Shown here piece by piece: positions 1 through 7,347 of a DNA stretch of 64,000 nt (position 1 is its first letter; each line of letters opens with the position of its first letter). The stretch spans positions 4,087,001 through 4,151,000 of the forward strand of contig NZ_CP136920.1 of assembly GCF_033100135.1 (NCBI RefSeq), written 5' to 3'. The stretch comes from Rubellicoccus peritrichatus (GTDB taxonomy: Bacteria; Verrucomicrobiota; Verrucomicrobiia; Opitutales; Cerasicoccaceae). The position numbers were made by a program, and so were the translations under genes. The notes beneath the pieces were generated by a model. The model worked only from the letters and a program-made list of their open reading frames with translations. It made no database searches and was not told the origin of the DNA.

Positions 1-1368
1 GTTACCAAAGAGCACTGAGCCGTCGTCTTTTTGCATGGTAAAGTCGCGCTCTCTGGCATCTCGTGTACCAGCCCAAACTCGCACCCAGTCTACCTCGAGG
101 GCAGCACCATCTATGGCTGGGCTTATCTGATCATTCCCTGCCCAGCCTCCAATTTGCAAAGATAACAACATATAGGCGGCGATGTCTTTGACACGCGAAT
201 CTCGAAAAACTCCGGTGAGTATGCCATCAGTATAAAACTCAAGTAAGCCAGGTTCCCAATAGACTCCATAAGTGTGAAATTTAGAAGTATCATTAACCGA
301 CACGCCCCAACCTGTTTGTTTCACACTGTTACCATTGTTGTAACCCTCCCAATGCAAAGCGTGAGAAGCCCGCTGGCTCCCCCAGACACCGAGTGCTTCG
401 ACGATATCAATCTCCATGCCTCCGTTGGTCGTCATCGCCGTATTACCCCAAAAGTCACCAACATTGAGAACAGCTTCGCTACCATAGTTTTGATCAGCAC
501 GTCCCAAGTTGACATAACTGTCTTCAGTTGCCTCATAAGCAGTGCCGTTGATAATTAGTTGAGGGCGTAATGCTATACTTTCAGATTCACGGCTGTGAAA
601 AGCCACCGTAAATGTTGTCATCAGGGTATCCGCTAAGGCAAACGAAACGACTCCATCACCACCCGCTTCTGACTCGATATAATCAGTAACGTCGACTTCG
701 ATAGTATCGCCTAGTTGGCCCACGACACCGTGGAATTGATCCAGAAAAAGCGGGTCCCAGCTTGGCTGTGTATTCCATGTAACCGAAGTCTCACTCCAGC
801 TGTCATCAGCCATGCGAAACACCAAGACATTACGGACATCACCGGTACCGAGGGTCGCGGGGTCCAAGTTTGCAATGCTCAAGCGAAGAGTCGCGCTGTT
901 AATAGTGGCCAAGCTTTCGCTTGAAAGATCGAACTTCACAAAGCCGCGATTGTGCCTGAATGGGTTACCGTAATTCCCACGATCCGGCATCGTCCAGAAG
1001 GCTGGCCAGAGGCCACGGATAGATGGCCAGCGCATACGGGCCTCAAAATATCCGTAACGCTGTTTAAAGCGACGAAAGCTGGAGATTTCCCCTGTGCTGT
1101 ATGCATAGGCAACACTCGACCAAGTAGTTGCATCGGTCGATGCAGTAATACTAAGCACGCCATCGACCACACTGATGCGATCCGGATCAATTCCCCCCTG
1201 TCCATTGATACCACTCCAGTGACTTGCTAACTTCCATTTACTACCGTCCAGGCTTTCTCCCTCAAACTCATCTTCAAATGTCAGCAGCCAGTCACCCGGC
1301 GGCGGCGCTGCCATAATCGTGCTTGCAAGCAAACATAGGATTAAAGCTGTGTGGGTAATTTTTAACAT
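1..1368 (-). CDS. GH16-family secreted glycoside hydrolase with inserted CBM96/DNRLRE-like module (C-terminus beyond window)
   Basis: A minus-strand reading frame of 456 codons is open from ATG at 1368 to the window edge. Residues 1-21 form a signal peptide. Residues 25-130 match the first part of a GH16 beta-jelly-roll (YGYFEARMRWP, WPAFWTMPDRG). Residues 316-430 carry the second part, including the catalytic signature EIDIVE with nucleophile E319, D321 and acid/base E324, and the closing strand VDWVRVW. Between them, residues about 134-310 resemble a CBM96/DNRLRE carbohydrate-binding module (RGFVKFDLSS, SWSETSVTWNTQPSW). Its usual N-terminal strand (EDSYVNLGRADQNYG) lies at the end of the insert, as in a circular permutation. 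Substrate is unknown; a marine galactan or beta-glucan is plausible. It lies 55 bp downstream of the next GH16 gene, so the two are probably co-transcribed. Confidence 0.85.
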   Translation of the reverse strand, partial: MLKITHTALILCLLASTIMAAPPPGDWLLTFEDEFEGESLDGSKWKLASHWSGINGQGGIDPDRISVVDGVLSITASTDATTWSSVAYAYSTGEISSFRRFKQRYGYFEARMRWPSIRGLWPAFWTMPDRGNYGNPFRHNRGFVKFDLSSESLATINSATLRLSIANLDPATLGTGDVRNVLVFRMADDSWSETSVTWNTQPSWDPLFLDQFHGVVGQLGDTIEVDVTDYIESEAGGDGVVSFALADTLMTTFTVAFHSRESESIALRPQLIINGTAYEATEDSYVNLGRADQNYGSEAVLNVGDFWGNTAMTTNGGMEIDIVEALGVWGSQRASHALHWEGYNNGNSVKQTGWGVSVNDTSKFHTYGVYWEPGLLEFYTDGILTGVFRDSRVKDIAAYMLLSLQIGGWAGNDQISPAIDGAALEVDWVRVWAGTRDARERDFTMQKDDGSVLFGN

Positions 1369-1423
1369 CGCGTCGAGAATTCAAGCGTTAGGGTCAGCGC
1401 CAAGCGATTGTAGTGCACGTCTC

Positions 1424-2944
1424 TCATTCAGACATACTGAGGGTGACACGATCTGCCTGCTGCCATACGCGGATATAGTCGATGTCCCAGCTCGTGGGCA
1501 GTTGTTCCAAGGCAACCTCTTTAGTTGCCAGCTTTCCCATTGGCATAGTGACCAAAATATAACACGGCACATTCGCAATCGCATCACTGTGCCATTCTCC
1601 CTTTTTTATACCATCAATATACCAGACAAGACGATCAGGCTCCCAAAGCATTCCATAAGTGTGCCAACCGTCATTGGTCGGACCATGATAAACATACCTG
1701 TCCCCCCACTGCTTTTGAATGTGAGTTCCCGCCGGGCCACCCCAACGCGTTGAGATCCCTACCCTGCCCGCTCCCCACTCCGTTAAATGGTAAACTACAT
1801 CCATCTCCATGCCCTGTCCGTTAAAGTCATGCGAAGTACGCCTCTCGTGCATGTTTAGTCCACTCTCGGCACCTCGGTCGGGAATTAAACTCAAAGTCGG
1901 CCCAAGCCCTATAGCCGTAGGCATTTTGGCTCGTATTTCAAAATACCCATATTGTTGCTTCCACAGGTCGTAGCTTGAAAGCATACCTGCCGCCAAGTCC
2001 CTTTCGGGCAAAGTTGGATCGTCGTATTGATGGCCAGGGTTCTGTTCGACGATCAGGCTAACCTGTCCGTCAGCGACTACCACATTCTCGTCACGATAAC
2101 GCTGAGTCTCCTCTCGCGGAGGCCCAATCATGGCCAGTCGAGTCGACCACACTGAGTCATTCAAGGTATTCGTTTCAAAATCTTCATTCAAGGTTTGCAC
2201 CCAATCACCCTTAACCGGAGGTCGATCACCGAGCCAATCTTCTGGCTCAATAGACCGCTGGCGGTCCTCGGGCTCACTGAAGCGGCGGGACTGCTCCTCA
2301 CTTGCCACACCATAGGCACGTGGCTCACCCAACCTTATCGCGACCGCCTCCTTGGGGCTAATCAAAAAGAATTGATATGCGGTGATCCTGGATGCATCCA
2401 GTCGATAGGCTGGGCGGCCATTATTTTGGCCAAACACCGAGCGTATCTTAACCGTCTTGCCGGGCTCTAATAACCGGGTTTCTGTATTCCAAAAGTGTTC
2501 TGCCTCATCCCCTGGGTTGTCTACACGTAAGCCGCACCTGACAGGTTTTTTTTCGAGATTTGTCACCTCAAGCTCAATACCTCGGTAGGCTGACAAATCC
2601 CATCCTTGATCCGGGCAGGGAAAGCTTATTCTAGGGTAGCCGCCAGCCTCAAAAGAAACTAACAGAGTAGCATCACTTTCGCCTAATTTTACTTCTGCTC
2701 GGTAAGGCATGAGTCCTTGGCCTTGCCCCTCTGATATAGAAAGTAAGCTCAGGCCAGATTGCTCGGCATTGAGCTCGCTCTTAGAATCCAACAAAACCAC
2801 CAGCATAATAATAACGAGATGTAACACACGTTTTGCGGACGGGAGAAAAAAGGTATTTAATAATAACAAAGCAGCGTAATAATAGCAAAAATTACATAAG
2901 ATAACCAGTCGGTTGCAGATGGGAAGTGTGTCATTATCTGACAT
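1424..2944 (-). CDS. GH16-like secreted protein lacking the acid/base glutamate, with N-terminal carbohydrate-binding-like domain
   Basis: The product has 506 residues from ATG 2944. The N-terminus is hydrophobic, and a GTG at about residue 40 would give a more typical signal peptide (VLHLVIIMLVVLL), so the start is uncertain. Residues about 65-210 form a beta-rich domain like the N-terminal carbohydrate-binding domains of agarase-type enzymes. An acidic Pro-rich linker (215-245) follows. Residues 248-500 are a GH16 fold (QYGYFEIRAKMP, IPDRG, DYIRVWQ). The catalytic signature reads EMDVVY: E380 and D382 are kept, but the acid/base Glu is Tyr385 (TAC). The Trp usual in WPAFW is also lost (TLSLIPDRG). 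It may be a binding protein or an inactive paralogue of the neighbour. The catalytic inference is mine. Confidence 0.8.
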   Translation of the reverse strand: MSDNDTLPICNRLVILCNFCYYYAALLLLNTFFLPSAKRVLHLVIIMLVVLLDSKSELNAEQSGLSLLSISEGQGQGLMPYRAEVKLGESDATLLVSFEAGGYPRISFPCPDQGWDLSAYRGIELEVTNLEKKPVRCGLRVDNPGDEAEHFWNTETRLLEPGKTVKIRSVFGQNNGRPAYRLDASRITAYQFFLISPKEAVAIRLGEPRAYGVASEEQSRRFSEPEDRQRSIEPEDWLGDRPPVKGDWVQTLNEDFETNTLNDSVWSTRLAMIGPPREETQRYRDENVVVADGQVSLIVEQNPGHQYDDPTLPERDLAAGMLSSYDLWKQQYGYFEIRAKMPTAIGLGPTLSLIPDRGAESGLNMHERRTSHDFNGQGMEMDVVYHLTEWGAGRVGISTRWGGPAGTHIQKQWGDRYVYHGPTNDGWHTYGMLWEPDRLVWYIDGIKKGEWHSDAIANVPCYILVTMPMGKLATKEVALEQLPTSWDIDYIRVWQQADRVTLSMSE

Positions 2945-3084
2945 GCTAGTAATTATTTTCAGCTTGATTGGGTACCTGTGAATGAGTCCACTTGCAGTGA
3001 CGATATTTGACCTTTATAAAAGGACGGAAAAAACGAGAATATCATCCACATTCTTAGCGACAGCGAAGGGGTCGTAATCGATAA

Positions 3085-3816
3085 GACTTTTCGGCAAAGA
3101 ACCTGAACCACCATCTTGATGCCATTAGCAGCATGCTCAACTGGATGGTTCTGCAAGAGCGCATATTAGCAAATCCGCGGTCACATATTACCAAAATTGA
3201 GACGAAAGGTAAGCAACGCCATAAAAGACATGCCTACACTGATGAAGAATGGAGCCTGCTCCTGTTGGTCTCAGGAAAATGGCAAATCGTATATCTAACA
3301 GCCACCTATACTGGCCTAAGACAGATGAATTGGCACGGCTGGTGTGGAATGATCTGCATCTCGAAGGAGAACATTGCTATGTAGTTGTCCGCAATGCGAC
3401 AGCCAAGAATGCCAAAGAGTCCTATTTGCCGCTCCATCCTGAATCGGCTGAAGAACTCGGGTATTTGCGCCCTGCAAATGCACAAGTAGATAAAGTTGTT
3501 TTTAAGGACGGGATTTCGTGCACCAGGAGATTAAGCAAAGACCTCGAAATGGTTGACATTGAATATAAGGACGCCCTTGTCGGGTTATTGTCTTTCATGC
3601 TTTGCACTATGCTTCTTCCACGGCTTTAAGACTTGCTGGTGTAGGTCAGCGCTTGATTCAGGAACTAATGCGCGATAGTGATCTCAAACTCATGACAAAA
3701 GTTTATACCGATGCTTCACAACTAGCTCTTTGCAACACTATTGAATCGGTCCTCTGGCCGATTTTGAGTGATCAGGATAGCAAGAAAGATGACACACATA
3801 GACTCACAAAAATCTG
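3085..3816 (+). pseudogene. Decayed tyrosine recombinase (integrase) copy
   Basis: Fragments in different frames align with the better-preserved copy at 4141-5415. From 3097 the frame reads KNLNHHLDAISSMLNW and then KQRHKRHAYTDEE, matching KTLNDYLNAISALLNW and KQQKRRAFTDEE. Next come TATYTGLR (the first catalytic Arg block), a shifted stretch around 3330-3560 (YLPLHPESAEELGYL), and 3602-3816 with GQRLIQELMRDSDLKLMTKVYTDASQL, split here over several frames. At least two frameshifts are needed, and the N-terminal arm-binding and first core residues are missing. The HALRYTF box is no longer readable (LSFMLCTML). It is a dead relic, more eroded than its neighbour, which suggests an older insertion of a related element. 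Confidence 0.8.
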
Positions 3817-3934
3817 ACTCTTCGAGGCTGCTCAAATCACCAAATAATAGTTAATAATAATAACAATAAGATTCAAAAGTCGTTGATTTTGAGGCATTCG
3901 TCGCTGGTTTTTCGGAGCTTCCAGATTATATCAT

Positions 3935-3957
3935 TGGTCGGGGCAGATGGGTTCGAA
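3935..3957 (-). repeat. tRNA 3'-end fragment (tRNA-Pro-like T-loop to CCA)
   Basis: Read on the minus strand, these 23 bp run from a TTCGAAC T-loop through CCATC, an acceptor half TGCCCCG, discriminator A and CCA, as in tRNA-Pro genes. No 5' two-thirds of a tRNA is attached, and the sequence further upstream does not complete a T-stem. This is what an integrase that uses tRNA 3' ends leaves behind. The tRNA-Pro identity rests on the acceptor sequence alone. Confidence 0.5.
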
Positions 3958-4004
3958 CCCCGACCCGTCATACTGTGTCACGTGTTGTTGCGATCTGACG
4001 CAAA

Positions 4005-4029
4005 TACCCCACGGGGATTCGAACCCCGG
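4005..4029 (-). repeat. Second tRNA-like T-arm fragment
   Basis: On the minus strand a perfect five-pair T-stem (CGGGG, loop TTCGAAT, CCCCG) is followed by TGGGGTA, resembling the 3' acceptor half of a tRNA. There is no anticodon arm and no CCA. It lies 48 bp from the tRNA-Pro-like fragment. Interpretation as an attachment-site remnant is inference. Confidence 0.4.
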
Positions 4030-4140
4030 TGACACGTTCTGGCGCGCTCAGTCGCATGATTTTTTACTTTTCCAAGAAACTCAAGTGCACGAACTGGCAC
4101 GCTTGGTCGCTGCCTGACACACATAAAAATATTTTTCACT

Positions 4141-5415
4141 ATGATTTCTCACGTATATAAACGCAAACGCAAGAAAAACTGCAAGACAGTAGCAAGTCGT
4201 ACATATCGTGGTCGATATCGCTTAACTGGTGACTTCTTGATCGATGATGTTCCTCTTAACACACCGGATAAACAAGTTGCGGAACAAAAGCTTCGAGAGA
4301 TCATTAAGGAAAAGGAGCAAGAAAAAGCAGGTATTATAGCTCCTCGACTTCAACGTCAATCCGCTGATAAACATCTGGACTCTCATCTCACAGATTATCT
4401 AAACGATCTTACTATTCAAGGACGAAGTACAGTATACATCAAACAGATCGCTTCGCGAAACAGGCGTCTCTTCAACGAATGTGACTGGCGACAATTTAAG
4501 GACGTAACACCGGACAGTTTTATTTCCTCAGACCAGAGGGAGTTGGCTCCCAAGACACTGAACGACTATTTGAATGCAATTAGCGCATTACTCAATTGGT
4601 GCGTAAAAAGTGGGCGAGCTGCAAATAATTCTCTGCATGGCGTCGCCAAAGTCGAAACACGAGGTAAACAGCAGAAACGTAGAGCATTCACCGATGAGGA
4701 GTTAGCACGTTTGGTCGAATTTGCCCAAAGCGACGTTTGCTCTACCTAACGGCAGCGTATACTGGTCTTCGATTAAATGAACTTAAACAGTTCGTTGTCC
4801 TCGACCTTAATTTAGACACGGATAAGCCACATCTCAAAGCGAGGTCATCAACAACCAAAAACAAAAAGGATGCGATTGTTCCATTGCATCCTGAATTGGT
4901 TAAAGAACTGAACGAGCAAATTTCGCGTAAAGAGCCAGGAGAAAGTCTTTTTGGCATACGTGGCCACCCAGATGATACCTTTAATCGAGATCTCAAATGT
5001 GCTGGTATTGATAAGTTTGATGCTCTGGGTCCGAAAGGTGGATTTCCATGCCTTGCGGTACACCTTTGCGACAAGACTTGCTAGAAATGGTGTTTCTCAG
5101 AGATTAGCTCAAGAGCTCATGCGTCACAGTGATCTAAACCTGACAGCACGAATTTACACTGACGCATCACAACTACCCACATTCAGCACAATAGAGTCCC
5201 TACCCTTCGAAAATCAGAGCACCGGAACGTGGACACAAATAGGCACACAAAAACCAGACTTTTCAGGTCTTTCTCAGTCACAAACTGTCAAAATCAACTA
5301 CGGAAATAATAATTCAGAAACTATTGATAATAAGGTTGATAGTCTCAATTTGTCAGGTGCTGACACACACTGTCCAATGGTACCTGGGGAGGGACTCGAA
5401 CCCTCACACCGTTAA
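4141..5415 (+). pseudogene. Tyrosine recombinase (phage/island integrase), frameshifted
   Basis: Three overlapping frames together give a full integrase. 4141-4749 carries a basic arm-binding start (YKRKRKKNCK), a SAM-like core-binding domain and the motif TDEELARLVEFAQ. 4737-5084 carries LYLTAAYTGLRLNELK with the first catalytic Arg and the Lys-hairpin region. 4951-5415 carries FHALRYTFATRLARNG (His-x-x-Arg), LMRHSDLNLTARIYTDAS (His and nucleophile Tyr). Frameshifts fall near 4732 (a small deletion in the expected SGKRR region) and near 5035. All catalytic residues survive, so inactivation looks recent. The last codons run into the 3' end of tRNA-Leu, so this is the integrase-proximal att junction. 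Sequencing error at two sites is the alternative. Confidence 0.85.
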
Positions 5416-5461
5416 GTAGTGGTGTTTGAGACCACCGCGTCTACCATTCCGCCACCCAGGC
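5378..5461 (-). tRNA. tRNA-Leu (anticodon CAA)
   Basis: The minus strand folds as a class II tRNA of 84 nt including an encoded CCA. The acceptor GCCTGGG pairs with CCCAGGT (first pair G-U), the discriminator is A, and CCA ends at 5378. The anticodon stem GTGGT/ACCAC encloses the loop CTCAAAC, giving anticodon CAA for UUG. A long variable arm follows, then the T-arm GAGGG-TTCGAGT-CCCTC. Its 3' end overlaps the end of the recombinase frame, so the gene has served as an integration target while staying intact. Confidence 0.93.
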
Positions 5462-5589
5462 AAGCTAAGGAAAAAAGAAAGGTAAGAGAGATTAGCCATC
5501 GTGCAACACAAATAATTAGCAAAGGATGACTGCAGTTTTAACCATCAAATACCAGCCGACGACTTGGACATTTGAAAGATTCTATTGAT

Positions 5590-7335
5590 TCAGGCAACCG
5601 GTCGCCATGCAACAACCTCTGCACGTGGCGAACGAGAACCATTCCAGTAATTCCACATTAAACGTAGTGCCAAATCGATCGGTTGGTCCACAGGAGGTAA
5701 ATTTTCTGCAGAGTTCCAGCCAACGACAAAAATACGCTGTCCTCGCGCACCATGAATTTTAAAACGGCAATGGTTTTGGCCAAAGCAAGTAGGAGGCTCA
5801 GCCAGTTTGATCGAAGATAGTGCAAAAACGGGTGTTGGATTTTCCTGACCAAATGGATGTAGTAAATCAAGTTGACCAAGCAACTCATCTCCCACCTCAT
5901 TGCTCTCTATCCAAGCAGCAATGTCGATTTCAAGATCAGGAAAGCCACCATCCCCAACGTAACTTTCCACAGCTTCAGAGAATGCAGCACGAAAGCTCTC
6001 CAATTTTTCAACATCAAGACTGACGCCTACCGCCATAGAATGCCCACCCCATGAACCTAGAATTCGGTCACAATCCGTCAGAATTCTCTGTAAACATATA
6101 CCTGCTATGCTTCTGCCGGATCCTTTGGCTAAGGATCCTTCTGAACCAAGGACAATGGCTGGTCGGCGAAACTCCCTTGCCAGACGACCAGCAACGATAC
6201 CAACGACACCTGGATGCCATTCAGAGCCATACACGACAATGCCTGAGCTATCCGCAGAAAAGCCCTTTGCCTGTTCTAAAGCTTCCTGGAAAATTGCCCG
6301 CTCAATCCCCTGTCGCTCTCGGTTTGCAGCATCTAGCTCACGCGCAGCAAGAATACAGGAACCATAGTCATCACCCAAAAGCAACTCTACGGGCACAGCA
6401 GCATCAGCCATGCGACCGCTCGCGTTAATACGCGGGCCTATCCTGAAAGACACATCGGGTGTGGTTAAATCTTGATCAGGGGAGAGACCGGCAACATCAA
6501 GCAGCGCACGGATCCCAGGACGCGGTGTTTGTTGCAGCCGATGCAAGCCGAAACGCGTAAATATACGATTTTCACCAGTCAACGGAACAAGATCGGCGAT
6601 CGTACCGAGTGCAACCAAATCTAGATAATCCTTGAGCTTGAGTTCCAGAGCGGTCTCGTCTTCCTCATCGCGCAGGCGCTTGGTGAGTCCATGCACTACT
6701 TTGAACACAAGGCCAACGGTGCATAGATTTCGCCATGGCTCATCCTCACCGTCATTAACGTGTGGATTGACCAGAATACAATCACTGGGAATTGCATCTT
6801 TTGACTGATGATGATCAATAATGACAACATCAATACCTTTGGCGCGAAGCCCAGCCACTTCTTCCACAGAATTCGTTCCGCAATCTAAAGCAACCAAAAG
6901 CTCCGGCTCTTCATCGGCAATCAATCGTTCCAAGGCAGCAGCACTTAATCCATAGCCCTCTTCAAGCCGACGCGGAACCAAATATTTAGGAAAGACACCA
7001 AAAAGGCGAAGAATACTGACCAGCAATACGGTACTCGTTACACCATCGACATCATAGTCGCCTACGATGCCTATCCGCTCGCCGTCTCGCATCGCACGAA
7101 TGAGGCGATCAACTGCCTTATCAAGATTGGTAATACGAAAAGGATTATCCAGATGGGCTAATCGCGGATGGAGGAAACGATTTGCCGCCTCAACCTCAGT
7201 AACTCCTGCACGACACAGGAGTGATGCGACAACCGGACTCACATCCATGCCAGACACCAGCTGGTCAACAATACTCTGTTTTGGCGCGGAATACCGCCAA
7301 TGAATATTGGTTTTACCAGGCTTTTTGTCTGACAC
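5590..7335 (-). CDS. recJ: Single-stranded-DNA-specific exonuclease RecJ
   Basis: This is a 581-residue protein from GTG 7335, the usual length for RecJ. It degrades single-stranded DNA 5' to 3' in recombination and mismatch repair. The DHH phosphoesterase core shows DYDVDG (residues 93-98) and DHHQ (174-177), followed by the DHHA1 region with GSGRSI and the Trp-rich C-terminal OB-like part. It starts 12 bp after secDF and is probably the last gene of a yajC-secDF-recJ transcript. Product assignment is firm. Confidence 0.95.
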   Translation of the reverse strand: MSDKKPGKTNIHWRYSAPKQSIVDQLVSGMDVSPVVASLLCRAGVTEVEAANRFLHPRLAHLDNPFRITNLDKAVDRLIRAMRDGERIGIVGDYDVDGVTSTVLLVSILRLFGVFPKYLVPRRLEEGYGLSAAALERLIADEEPELLVALDCGTNSVEEVAGLRAKGIDVVIIDHHQSKDAIPSDCILVNPHVNDGEDEPWRNLCTVGLVFKVVHGLTKRLRDEEDETALELKLKDYLDLVALGTIADLVPLTGENRIFTRFGLHRLQQTPRPGIRALLDVAGLSPDQDLTTPDVSFRIGPRINASGRMADAAVPVELLLGDDYGSCILAARELDAANRERQGIERAIFQEALEQAKGFSADSSGIVVYGSEWHPGVVGIVAGRLAREFRRPAIVLGSEGSLAKGSGRSIAGICLQRILTDCDRILGSWGGHSMAVGVSLDVEKLESFRAAFSEAVESYVGDGGFPDLEIDIAAWIESNEVGDELLGQLDLLHPFGQENPTPVFALSSIKLAEPPTCFGQNHCRFKIHGARGQRIFVVGWNSAENLPPVDQPIDLALRLMWNYWNGSRSPRAEVVAWRPVA

Positions 7336-7347
7336 TTCGTCCTAGCC

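Larger units (their letters stand above)
3817..4140. other. Gene-free spacer with tRNA fragments and recombinase debris
   Basis: This stretch between the two recombinase relics holds no credible gene. It contains two tRNA 3'-end-like fragments (annotated separately). The heptamer GTGTCAC at 3975-3981 faces GTGACAC at 4029-4035. Two related 22-bp segments at 4034-4055 and 4089-4110 agree at 17 of 22 positions; the second translates as HELARLVAA, recalling the recombinase motif DEELARLVEFA. The decamer TGACACACAT occurs at 3790-3799 and 4115-4124, and nine of its bases recur at 5361-5369. I read it as an old integration site with repeated insertion and decay. Confidence 0.5.

Noticed and set aside
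3935-4029. Complete tRNA genes in the spacer
   Set aside because: Only T-arm and acceptor 3' parts are present; no anticodon arm or 5' acceptor half could be found at suitable distance.
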